NCBI GenBank assembly: GCA_015069695.1
Contig: JADCRZ010000001.1
Coordinates: 248,001-312,000 of the forward strand
Direction of reading: 5' to 3'
Length of the DNA: 64,000 nt
Source of the DNA: Williamsia sp.
GTDB taxonomy: Bacteria; Bacteroidota; Bacteroidia; Chitinophagales; Chitinophagaceae
Shown here: in pieces, positions 1 to 7,782 of the stretch
Position numbering within the stretch: position 1 is the stretch's first letter
Layout: the number at the start of each line of letters is the position of its first letter
The notes under the pieces: model-generated
What the model was told of the DNA's origin: nothing
Databases searched by the model: none
What the model saw: the letters and a program-made list of their open reading frames with translations, nothing else
Program-made: the position numbers and the translations under genes

Positions 1-12
1 AGCATTCTAATG

Positions 13-34
13 AGCCTGTCCGCGCGAACAGGCT
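13..34. terminator. Short hairpin, possible end of an upstream transcript
   Basis: A 7-bp perfect stem, AGCCTGT paired with ACAGGCT, encloses an 8-base GC-rich loop and is followed by GGCTTTG. The T-run is poor, so terminator function is only a suggestion. No upstream gene is visible in the 12 bases before it. Confidence 0.25.
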
Positions 35-75
35 GGCTTTGTATCCGGGTGATAGAAAAACAATAGAGATTTTAG

Positions 76-552
76 ATGAAGGCCCGGTTGTATGAAATAC
101 ACAATTCTGATTGTAGCGCCTCTATTTTGATGAGAACAATGACAAAGAGCAATATCCGTCTGCAGGATTCAGCCTTGCAGATCGTCCGGGTACTCAAGCA
201 AACAGCCCGTGCCAATGAACTGGCCGTGCAGCAGTTTACTGCGCAGTTGCTGAACACCCGGGCACTGGAGGGCTCAACGCTGCAGCAGATAACAGAAGTA
301 GAAAACGAGCTCAGCCTCCTGCAGGGCAAATACCCGGCGCCCGTGTCCAGGGATACGTTGTTTTTTACGATGCCGCTGCCTGCCCTGGCAGAAGCCGGTG
401 TGCCTTTCCAGTTGCTTGGCAGGCGGCCCGACATCCGGCAGGCAGCGTTGGAGCTGGAAGCAGCAAAAGCCGATGTGGCCGCTGCCAGGGCTGCATTCTA
501 CCCATCGCTGAGCCTTACGCCTTATATGGGCTTTCTTTCTTCCATGGCGTGA
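76..552 (+). pseudogene. Remnant of an RND-type efflux outer-membrane factor (NodT/TolC family)
   Basis: From about residue 28 the reading frame matches the central part of NodT-like outer-membrane lipoproteins: a long helical stretch, then GRRPDIRQAALELEAAKADV and an AAFYPSLSLTPYMGF segment, the conserved family signature. Intact members are about 450-480 residues with a signal peptide and lipobox. This frame has 158 residues, no signal peptide, and stops right after the signature, so both ends are missing. I read it as a leftover fragment. Its first 27 codons do not look like the family, and it is probably not expressed as a working channel. No RND pump or membrane-fusion partner is present in the window. 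Confidence 0.75.
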
Positions 553-755
553 TAAGTTCCGGCTCAGCTGCTTGAAACCGCAATAAATGTACAACTGTTG
601 TGCGTTCCCGCCGGAAAGGCTTTGCGTGGATGAAAACTCGTTACACTGGCATTCTCCTCCGTAGTTTGATCCCTGGTTCCGATAGTTGTAACCTGTTGGT
701 ATTGAGGGCGCCCGGCCGGTGGCATAATAGTTGTACCTTTAAGAGCAACATACCA

Positions 756-1298
756 ATGAAGCACAAGTTAATCCCGGTCTTTCTGTTTTTATTGACAGCC
801 TGTTCGCAGGACCTTACGGTGGAGGTTAAACGCAATCCGCTCATTCAGTTTAACTACGGTACTGCAAGCTGGAAGGCCAACCAGTACTACTTTACAGATG
901 TTGCCAAAGTAGTGGCCTATCCTGCCGGCCAGGCACAGACCGGTAAGATATACAACCGCCTTACCCTGCAGGCTTTTGGTGAAACAAGCAAAAACGAAAA
1001 CCTGCAGCTGACACTTGCTTTTGATGTGGAAGATCCTGCCCAACTTGTTGGCACTTACCGCAACAGCTATACTGTCCAGCGCGGACTGGCCAGCGCGCAG
1101 ATCTTTAATCTCAACAGCAACAGCCTCGCAGCCTATGAGCTGGTGAAAACCGATACAACCGCCTTTCTGCAAATCCAGCGGCAGGGCCAGTCTGAAAGGC
1201 TGATAGCCGGGGTATTCCGGATGACCGTCCAGAATATCAAAGACACTTCCCAGAAGATCACCCTTGCCAATGGCGTATTAACAGATATCAATTACTAA
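756..1298 (+). CDS. Small lipoprotein of unknown function
   Basis: A 180-residue protein. The start at 756 was chosen over an upstream in-frame start at 600 because it begins a lipoprotein signal peptide (MKHKLIPVFLFLLTACSQDL) whose lipobox LTAC places the acylated cysteine at residue 16. The rest is rich in beta-strand-like alternation (NYGTASWKANQYYFTDVAKV, NLQLTLAFDVED), has no recognised catalytic motif and no transmembrane helix. It is expected to be anchored in the inner or outer membrane facing the periplasm or surface. It lies 20 bases before the next gene in the same direction, and three envelope genes here probably form one transcript. I do not recognise the family. Confidence 0.7.
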   Translation: MKHKLIPVFLFLLTACSQDLTVEVKRNPLIQFNYGTASWKANQYYFTDVAKVVAYPAGQAQTGKIYNRLTLQAFGETSKNENLQLTLAFDVEDPAQLVGTYRNSYTVQRGLASAQIFNLNSNSLAAYELVKTDTTAFLQIQRQGQSERLIAGVFRMTVQNIKDTSQKITLANGVLTDINY

Positions 1299-1318
1299 CT
1301 ATATACCGGCAACCTACG

Positions 1319-2275
1319 ATGAAACTGATTCTTACCTCTTTCTTTTTACTGGCAGCACTCACCACCTGTACCTACCAGCGCGCCTGCGCCCAGGTCGTGC
1401 AGCCGGTTGATACATCCATCAGCCCCATCAGGGATACGGTGGTGAAATACAAAATTGTTTACAGCGCCGATTTTGATGTGATCATCAAACGCAACGGCGA
1501 TATCATATACGGACTGGTAAAAGAAGTTGGACTGGAGCTGATCAAGTACCAGCGCACAGATATTCCCAACGGACCTATCTATACCATTCCCCGCTTTGAA
1601 GTGTATGCCATCAGCTACCGCAACCAGGTGCGTGATATTCTGGCACCGGTCGTTGACCCGGCCTTGATCAGGCCACCTGGGTATATAGATTACAATACGC
1701 CCGGAGGACGGTATTATGATCGGAGAGGATCGTTCCTGTCGCGGAACGGGAGTGCACAGCTGGGACTTGGTTTTATCCGCGGGTTCTCCAAAGTAAAAAA
1801 CGCCAATGATTATTCTTCTTCAGCTTCTTTTCCCGTTGTTACCATTGCCTACGATGCGCTGTACAAAGGGCCTGTAAGACTGGGGATGCAACTGGCTTTT
1901 GGCTCACACAAATTCTCCGGACAGGGATACAATGATTATGACAGCACACAAAGTACCGTGTCTATCAAGGAAAATGTTTTTACCATCCATGTGTACGCAA
2001 AATATATCCTGCTGAATACCAGTTCTGCCTTTCAGCCTTACGCCTTGCTGGGACTGGGTTTGAACACAGCCAATATCCGGACAAACCAGGAAGTGAATTT
2101 TGTAAACCGGGCAGACAAGGTGCTGCTGATCAATTCAGGGGCGCGGGCGGTAGGACTGGGCATCCTTGCCCGGATCGGGACGGAATACAACCTCAACAAC
2201 CGGCTCCGCGTCTTTGGCGATGTTGGTGCAGGACCCGCTATCATCAACCTGGGCATAGCCGCAGGTGTTAAATAA
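1319..2275 (+). CDS. Predicted outer-membrane beta-barrel protein of unknown function
   Basis: A 318-residue protein with an N-terminal signal peptide (about residues 1-25, ending TYQRACAQ). Residues about 50-105 form a small domain with the pattern IIKRNGDIIYGLVKEVG followed by PNGPIYTIPRFEVYAISYRN, which I know from many Bacteroidota surface or barrel proteins. The rest (about 145-318) alternates short hydrophobic strands with Gly/Asn turns, as in an 8- to 10-strand barrel. It ends in GLGILARIGTEYNLNN and a glycine-rich last strand. No enzyme motif is seen. It sits between two other exported proteins with 20- and 24-base gaps, so it is probably co-transcribed with them. Function unknown. 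Confidence 0.7.
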   Translation: MKLILTSFFLLAALTTCTYQRACAQVVQPVDTSISPIRDTVVKYKIVYSADFDVIIKRNGDIIYGLVKEVGLELIKYQRTDIPNGPIYTIPRFEVYAISYRNQVRDILAPVVDPALIRPPGYIDYNTPGGRYYDRRGSFLSRNGSAQLGLGFIRGFSKVKNANDYSSSASFPVVTIAYDALYKGPVRLGMQLAFGSHKFSGQGYNDYDSTQSTVSIKENVFTIHVYAKYILLNTSSAFQPYALLGLGLNTANIRTNQEVNFVNRADKVLLINSGARAVGLGILARIGTEYNLNNRLRVFGDVGAGPAIINLGIAAGVK

Positions 2276-2299
2276 TCAATTGATCAAAATCCTACAAAT

Positions 2300-2926
2300 A
2301 TGAAAAAAACTTTCCTTGCTTTTCTCTGTGCGGTGCTGGTGGGCCAGGTGGCTATGTCGCAAGAATTTGATGACGACAAAGGCAAAAACCGCAACAGCGG
2401 ACTGGCCCTGTCTATCGGTGCTTCCGCTACCTATTACTACGGACAAAGCAGCCGCAATTTTGATAAGTTTGAAGATGACCGGGTGAACTGGCAACTCAAC
2501 GGCTTGCTGGGCATTACGGTTGCCCGCGACAAAGGCGGACGCAGAACCATGCTCACTGCATTTGGCAACTATGGCTTTAACAACAAAAAAACCTTGTCCC
2601 GCCTGCTGGCCGATCAGCGGTATACAACCCTGGCGCTGAATCAAAGTACTTCCAACAATTTCTACCAGCTGGAAGCAGGCGTCATCATTGCTGAAGTGCT
2701 CCGCATCAGCACCGGGGTCGGGCAGCAGAACTTCAATGAACAGTTGCTGGCTTCTACTGACGGAATCCGGTTCAATGCCAAATTCCTGAAATACTATTCC
2801 AGTACCGTAGGGCTCAATTTCAACCTGGCTTCCGTTACCTGGACCATCAATTGCAATTTTGCTTACGGAAAGGATTTCAACAGAACAGTGCTTACACCCA
2901 GCACAGGCCTGCTGCTGCGGTTTTAG
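2300..2926 (+). CDS. Exported protein, probably an outer-membrane beta-barrel
   Basis: A 208-residue protein. A clear signal peptide (MKKTFLAFLCAVLVGQVAMS, cleavage before QEFDDD) is followed by an acidic linker and then amphipathic strands ending in a C-terminal aromatic residue (STGLLLRF), a usual barrel-insertion signal. It has no lipobox and no catalytic motif. It is the third gene of a same-strand set (24 bases after the previous one) and converges with a response regulator whose stop is 13 bases away. It is shorter than typical porins, so a small 8-strand barrel is the best guess. Function not recognised. Confidence 0.65.
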   Translation: MKKTFLAFLCAVLVGQVAMSQEFDDDKGKNRNSGLALSIGASATYYYGQSSRNFDKFEDDRVNWQLNGLLGITVARDKGGRRTMLTAFGNYGFNNKKTLSRLLADQRYTTLALNQSTSNNFYQLEAGVIIAEVLRISTGVGQQNFNEQLLASTDGIRFNAKFLKYYSSTVGLNFNLASVTWTINCNFAYGKDFNRTVLTPSTGLLLRF

Positions 2927-2938
2927 TTGTTGAAGTTA

Positions 2939-3349
2939 TCAGTCGCAGTGATGGAGCATGGTTCTGATGGTTTTGATCAGTTCCATCATATTGTTAGGCT
3001 TGACCAGATAATCAGTTGCCCCGTTCAAAAGGCACCTGTCTTTGTCGCGGGGTGAATTGGAGGTGGTTAAAACAACCCGGGGAATATGATCCCACTGTTT
3101 GTGGCTTTTCAGGGCTTCCAGTGTTTCCACGCCATTCAGGACAGGCATGTTTAAATCAAGCACGATCAAACAGGGAAGTTTGTTAGCAGGGAGGCCGGAC
3201 AGGTATTGCAGCGCCTCCCGCCCATTGCTCGTAATGTGAAAACGGGGGTTGGGCTTGATCCTGTCAAAAGCGAGCGCAATAAATTCCTGGTCGTCTTCAT
3301 CATCTTCAACGAACAAGACCAGGGGCTTTTGCGTATCTGTAGCTGTCAT
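2939..3349 (-). CDS. Single-domain response regulator (CheY/Rcp1-like)
   Basis: About 136 residues, all receiver domain. The acidic pair is in LVLFVEDDEDDQEF, the phospho-acceptor Asp is in VLDLNMPVLNG, the switch Thr is in VVLTTSNSP, and the conserved Lys is in DYLVKP. There is no output domain, so it should act by protein contact, as a phosphate relay or sink for a histidine kinase. The insert around LPANKLPCLIV is typical of Rcp1-type regulators, often partnered with phytochrome or PAS kinases. The start at 3349 (MTATDTQ) is preferred over one seven codons upstream. No kinase is adjacent; the closest kinases are near 28-34 kb. Confidence 0.85.
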   Translation of the reverse strand: MTATDTQKPLVLFVEDDEDDQEFIALAFDRIKPNPRFHITSNGREALQYLSGLPANKLPCLIVLDLNMPVLNGVETLEALKSHKQWDHIPRVVLTTSNSPRDKDRCLLNGATDYLVKPNNMMELIKTIRTMLHHCD

Positions 3350-3403
3350 AACAGTACAAACATACATTTTTCCCCGGCATCCGTACAGAAAAGAAAAGGA
3401 AGT

Positions 3404-5755
3404 TTACAACAGCTTATCGGGTGTTATCGGCAGTTCCCGGATGCGTTTACCGGTGGCATTGTAAACGGCGTTGGCGATGGCGGCCGCAATGCCTGTTATT
3501 CCGATCTCACCTACACCTCTTGCCCCGATCGGACTGATAAAGGGATCGGGCTTGTTGATAAATTCTACAGTAAAGCTGGGCATGTCTGCATTTACAGGAA
3601 CCAGGTAATCTGCCAGGTCGCGGGTCACTACGCGTCCGTTGTTGGGGTCGTACACGGTTTGTTCCATCAGGGCCATGCCAATGCCAAAGATCGCGCCTCC
3701 CATGACCTGGTTTTCGGCCGTCTTCAGGTTAAGCACTTTGCCGATGTCCATCACGCTGGCTACCTTATCAACCCGTACAGTTCCCAAATCTGCATCTACC
3801 AGCACGCGGACAAACTGCGCACCAAACGACTGGAAAGAATATTTTTTCCGGTCCACCTCTTCATCCTGCTTTACAAACGGATTGGAATCTGCCTTGCCTT
3901 CCTGTTCCTTGCCTTCTTCACCACCGCCTCCGCTGCCTTTTGAAGCCGGATTGGCCTCCTGGCCTTGCGTTTCCCGGGTAGATACATTGATGTCGGCACT
4001 TCCTTCCATCATGGGCAGGCCGGCTCTTTTCAGGATGTCTGTATATGTATCTGCCTTACCGGGATCGTTTTGTACAAACAAGCGTCCGTTCTCAACAAGG
4101 ATGGCCGCTTCGGGCTGGCCAAACAGCGCAGACTTTTTATCGGCGAGGGCTTTTTTGATCAGCTTGCTTTTTGCATCCAGGGCCGCTTCCTGTACGGCCG
4201 GACCTGCACTGGCTGCGGTTTGTGAGCCGCCGGAATTGGGGCCTTTGGGAAGCTTTGTATCGCCCAGTTTTACTTCTATCTGCTGAATAGGCAATCCCAG
4301 CGCATCTGCCGCGATCTGTGCCAGGATGGTGTAAGTGCCCGTACCAATGTCCTGCGTGCAACACGCTGCCACGGCTCTTCCATCCGGGTACAGGCGCAGC
4401 TTGGCCGCAGCTGCAGCCCGGTTGCCGGGATAAACTGCCGTTGCCATTCCGTACCCGACCAGGTAACGTCCCTGCTTTACGGCGCCGGGTACCGGGTTGC
4501 GTTGCGACCAGCCAATGGCCTGGGCCCCGCGCTGGTAGCACTCCCGCAGGTATTTTGATGACCACGCATGTCCGTCGTGCGGGTTTTTTTCTGCATAGTT
4601 GGCCAGTCTCAGCTGAACCGGGTCCATGTTGAGTTTAACGGCCAGCTCATCGAGCGCCACTTCAAACGCATAGGTGCCCGGTGCTTCGCCGGGTGCGCGC
4701 GTAGGACAAGGCGTGCCCTTGTTGAGCCGCACGATGCTGTGCGATACGTCTACGTTCGGGCTTTCGTACAGCAGCTTCGTAGCGGTGCCGGCCGGTTCAA
4801 TAAATTCGTCTACAAAAGAGGTTTCTACCTGGCTGGCATGCAGGATGGCCGTTAGTTTTCCCTCCTTTCCGGAGCCCAGCTCAACGTGCTGAATGGTGCG
4901 GCTGCGGCGTCCGTTGGAAGTAAACATCTGCATTCTGTTGAGAACAATTTTTACCGGACGGCCTACCTGCCTGGCTGCCATAGGCGCCAGAACGGAATGC
5001 GCCCAGGTAAATCCCTTGCAGCCAAATCCGCCTCCCAGAAAATAGGAGATAAGCCGGACCTTATCTGGAAGCATGCCCAGCATCTGTGCAATGGCATTCC
5101 TGCTGCCTATAACCGATTGCGTGGCATCGTAGATGGTAAGCTGGTCGCCGTTCCATTCGGCAATGGTGGCATGCGGCTCCATAGGGTTGTGGTGGTACAC
5201 GGGCGTGCTATAGGTTTCCCCTATCTTGGTGGCGGCATCTGCAAACCCTTTGACTATATCACCCCGGCTTACCTGAACCTCGGTGCCACCCAGGCCTTTT
5301 TCCGGTTTGTAAGCCTTTTCTTTTTGCTGTTCTATTTCCAGGGCAGGCTCTTCCACCTGGTATTCAACCCTTACCAGGTGGGCAGCATGCTCTGCCTGTT
5401 CAAATGTTTCTGCTATCACAACTGCGATGTGCTGACCGTCGTAAAAGATGCGCTCGTTCTGCAGCGGCAACAGGTCTTTTTCGCCCAGCTTTCCCGAACC
5501 CGGACTGCCGCCACCTTCCGCACTCAGCTGGTGAAGGCTCATGGAATTTTTATAGGTCATCACGGCCAGTACGCCCGGCTGTGCTTCGGCCGTTTTTGTA
5601 TCGATCAGGCTGATCCGCCCTCTTGCAATGGTGCTTTGGACGATTGCGCCATGCGCAAGGTTTTTCAGGTCAAACTCGGCCGAATATTTGGCGGCGCCGG
5701 TAACTTTTAATTTTCCGTCTACCCGGTCTACCGGCTTTCCTGTTAGTTCATTCAT
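3404..5755 (-). CDS. paoC: Aldehyde oxidoreductase, molybdenum-binding subunit (PaoC-like)
   Basis: The 783-residue large subunit of a xanthine-oxidase-family enzyme that carries the molybdenum cofactor and oxidises the substrate. The N-terminal part (about 5-115) is the aldehyde oxidase a/b hammerhead domain. The rest binds the cofactor, with landmarks LGGGFGCKGF, CPTRAPGEAPG, GGSQTAASAG, and GARGVGEIGITG, whose Glu750 is the catalytic base conserved in the family. Residues about 590-640 carry a Gly/Glu/Lys-rich low-complexity insertion, which makes it longer than E. coli PaoC (about 730). It is the last gene of the operon; its ATG overlaps the stop of the FAD subunit by four bases (ATGA), indicating translational coupling. 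Substrate is not readable from sequence; aromatic aldehydes are likely by analogy. Confidence 0.9.
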   Translation of the reverse strand: MNELTGKPVDRVDGKLKVTGAAKYSAEFDLKNLAHGAIVQSTIARGRISLIDTKTAEAQPGVLAVMTYKNSMSLHQLSAEGGGSPGSGKLGEKDLLPLQNERIFYDGQHIAVVIAETFEQAEHAAHLVRVEYQVEEPALEIEQQKEKAYKPEKGLGGTEVQVSRGDIVKGFADAATKIGETYSTPVYHHNPMEPHATIAEWNGDQLTIYDATQSVIGSRNAIAQMLGMLPDKVRLISYFLGGGFGCKGFTWAHSVLAPMAARQVGRPVKIVLNRMQMFTSNGRRSRTIQHVELGSGKEGKLTAILHASQVETSFVDEFIEPAGTATKLLYESPNVDVSHSIVRLNKGTPCPTRAPGEAPGTYAFEVALDELAVKLNMDPVQLRLANYAEKNPHDGHAWSSKYLRECYQRGAQAIGWSQRNPVPGAVKQGRYLVGYGMATAVYPGNRAAAAAKLRLYPDGRAVAACCTQDIGTGTYTILAQIAADALGLPIQQIEVKLGDTKLPKGPNSGGSQTAASAGPAVQEAALDAKSKLIKKALADKKSALFGQPEAAILVENGRLFVQNDPGKADTYTDILKRAGLPMMEGSADINVSTRETQGQEANPASKGSGGGGEEGKEQEGKADSNPFVKQDEEVDRKKYSFQSFGAQFVRVLVDADLGTVRVDKVASVMDIGKVLNLKTAENQVMGGAIFGIGMALMEQTVYDPNNGRVVTRDLADYLVPVNADMPSFTVEFINKPDPFISPIGARGVGEIGITGIAAAIANAVYNATGKRIRELPITPDKLL

Positions 5756-6738
5756 GATATGCCTCCTGCAGTAGCCAGCGCACGGACAAGCGTGCGTTTG
5801 GCCAGTTCAATTTTAAATGTATTGTACTTGTATCCCTTTGCTTCCTTCAGCGCCGCTGTTGCAGCGAGCTGGTAAGTGGGGGTGGTATTGGGAGCACCGG
5901 TGAGCACTTTTTCTGCTTCTTCGGCGCGCCAGGGTTTGGTTCCTACGCCGCCCAGGGCAATCCTTGCTGCGCGGATGGTATTCCCGCTTACATCCAGGGC
6001 TACGGCTGCCGAAGCAAGGGCAAACTCATAAGAGGCCCGGTCGCGGACTTTGAGATAATGCGAGTGTGTGGCAAACGGGAGCAAAGGAATTTCCACGGCG
6101 GTGATCAGCTCATCATGCTGCAGCCGGGTTTCAATGTGCGGTGTGTCGCCGGGCAGCACATGAAATTCACGGATGGGAATCGTGCGCTCGCCTGCAGGGC
6201 CCTGAACCTTTACCAGGGCATCCAGCGCTGCCAGGGCCACACACATATCAGAGGGATGTGTGGCGATGCACTTGTCGCTTGTGCCCAGCACTGCATGCAT
6301 CCGGTTATAACCCGGGATGGCGGAGCAGCCCGAGCCAGGGACCCGCTTGTTGCAGGGAAAACTGTCGTTAAAAAAATAAGGGCACCGCGTGCGCTGCATC
6401 AGGTTGCCGCCAACGGTAGCCATGTTTCTTAACTGGGCAGAAGCGCCCGACAGCAGGGCCTGTGACAAGACCGGATACTGCTTCATCACAGCCGGATGAT
6501 AGGCCGCATCCGTGTTGCTGGCAAGCGCACCGATCCTGATGCCTCCGCCTTTTACGGGTTCTATCTTTTTTAATTCAAGCGCGTTGATGTCGATCAGTTC
6601 TTCCGGGCTTTCCACATACATTTTCATCAGGTCAACCAGGTTGGTTCCGCCTGCTATCAGCTTGGATTTGTTGTTGGCAGCCAGTGCCTTTACGGCTGAC
6701 TGGTTGTTCTGCGCTTGCGTAAGTAGGAATGGATGCAT
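5752..6738 (-). CDS. paoB: Aldehyde oxidoreductase, FAD-binding subunit (PaoB-like)
   Basis: A 328-residue protein of the CO-dehydrogenase flavoprotein family. The FAD-binding signatures KLIAGGTNLVDLMK (about 26-39) and ATVGGNLMQRTRC (107-119) are clear. Four cysteines, C119, C129, C138 and C157, sit in the loop that in PaoB and 4-hydroxybenzoyl-CoA reductase binds an extra [4Fe-4S] cluster, so that cluster is probably present here. The C-terminal domain (about 215-320) is the usual CO_deh_flav_C. It passes electrons between the iron-sulfur subunit and flavin. It is the middle gene of the operon, 18 bases after paoA and overlapping paoC by four. Confidence 0.9.
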   Translation of the reverse strand: MHPFLLTQAQNNQSAVKALAANNKSKLIAGGTNLVDLMKMYVESPEELIDINALELKKIEPVKGGGIRIGALASNTDAAYHPAVMKQYPVLSQALLSGASAQLRNMATVGGNLMQRTRCPYFFNDSFPCNKRVPGSGCSAIPGYNRMHAVLGTSDKCIATHPSDMCVALAALDALVKVQGPAGERTIPIREFHVLPGDTPHIETRLQHDELITAVEIPLLPFATHSHYLKVRDRASYEFALASAAVALDVSGNTIRAARIALGGVGTKPWRAEEAEKVLTGAPNTTPTYQLAATAALKEAKGYKYNTFKIELAKRTLVRALATAGGIS

Positions 6739-6756
6739 AACGATTTGGAGGCCCGG

Positions 6757-7395
6757 TTAAACTTTGGCCACTTCTTTTACTGCGTTCACAATATTTCTGT
6801 AAGCACCGCAGCGGCAGATATTGCCGCTCATTTCCTCGCGGATGGCTTCTTCTGTTTTTGCATGTCCTTCGCGGATCAAACCAACGGCAGAGCAGATTTG
6901 TCCTGGTGTACAATAGCCGCACTGAAACGCATCGTGTTTGATAAAAGCCTCCTGCATGGGATGGAGCTTGTCGCCATTGGCCAACCCTTCAATGGTGGTC
7001 ACTTCCTTGTTGTTGCACATGGCTGCAAGGGTCAGGCAGGCATTGACCCGCCGCCCGTTCACCAGCACGGTGCAGGCGCCGCATTGTCCCCTGTCGCAGC
7101 CTTTTTTTGTGCCGGTCAGTTGAAGGTTTTCCCGCAATGCATCCAGCAGGGTTACGCGCGTGTCGATGTTCAGCGTTTTCTTCTTCCCGTTTACGACAAT
7201 GCTTACATCCACATTGCTGGCTTCGGGCAGCTGCAGCATCCGCTGGATCTTTGTAACGGTAGAAGCCTGGATGGTAGAGCTGAGGGCCATGCCTGTTCCG
7301 GCTGCCCCGATCTGAAGCAAAAATTCCCGGCGCGTACTGCCGCCTTGATCCTGATCCGCACCGGCGGATTGTTCGTGTAGGTCTCTCTGTTGCAC
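6757..7395 (-). CDS. paoA: Aldehyde oxidoreductase, [2Fe-2S] subunit with Tat signal (PaoA-like)
   Basis: A 212-residue protein. A twin-arginine signal (TRREFLLQIGAAGTGMALS, arginines 22-23) indicates export of the folded complex to the periplasm, as in E. coli PaoABC. The plant-type ferredoxin cluster uses C100, C105, C108 and C120; the second [2Fe-2S] cluster uses C159, C162, C194 and C196 (CGYCTPGQ and CRCGAYRN). It is the first gene of the three-gene operon, and gene order A-B-C matches E. coli. The dedicated maturation factor PaoD/XdhC and cofactor biosynthesis genes are not in this window, so maturation must rely on genes elsewhere. Confidence 0.92.
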   Translation of the reverse strand: MQQRDLHEQSAGADQDQGGSTRREFLLQIGAAGTGMALSSTIQASTVTKIQRMLQLPEASNVDVSIVVNGKKKTLNIDTRVTLLDALRENLQLTGTKKGCDRGQCGACTVLVNGRRVNACLTLAAMCNNKEVTTIEGLANGDKLHPMQEAFIKHDAFQCGYCTPGQICSAVGLIREGHAKTEEAIREEMSGNICRCGAYRNIVNAVKEVAKV

Positions 7396-7782
7396 GATAA
7401 ATTGTTTAAAGAAAGATGATCAATAAGAGAGGGTGTTGGTTTGTGTAGCCTGCTTTGAGATTGCTTTAAATTTAATGCCATGGGGGAGGACCGGTGGGCG
7501 GAGTTGTTTTCAGTGGGTGCAGATGGCAGGGGTGGGTTAAAGACCTGCCGTGTTTAATGTAAGCGTCCACACAAGCGGCCTTGCCATTGCACAAAACAGG
7601 ATCTAAACCGATGATGTAAAAAAGTTACACTCCATCTCATCTTCTCAAATCAACAATGACATAAGCCACTATAAAACAAGAGAGGCTGGATAAAGATCCA
7701 GCCTCTCTTGTTTTATGTTGAGAGAAAACTATTCCTCATCTGAAAAGATAAGGGTATGTTTTACCCCATAGAGGGATGGTAA
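7396..7782. other. Intergenic region between paoA and a TonB-dependent receptor
   Basis: About 390 bases with no convincing gene. It holds the 5' region of the leftward paoABC operon and, at 7671-7716, a strong terminator hairpin of the leftward receptor gene. I found no clear TAnnTTTG promoter for paoA on the reverse strand. Confidence 0.6.
7671..7716 (-). terminator. Perfect 20-bp stem, terminator of the receptor gene at 7783
   Basis: The 20-base arms 7671-7690 and 7697-7716 are exact reverse complements around a six-base loop (taaaga on the plus strand). The outer five to six pairs are A/T-rich, giving an A-tract on one side and a T-tract on the other, so the hairpin can terminate transcription from either direction. 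It lies 66 bases past the stop codon of the leftward receptor gene and so insulates paoABC from it. Confidence 0.85.

Noticed and set aside
600-755. Upstream in-frame start for the first lipoprotein gene
   Set aside because: It would bury the signal peptide and lipobox 52 residues inside the protein.
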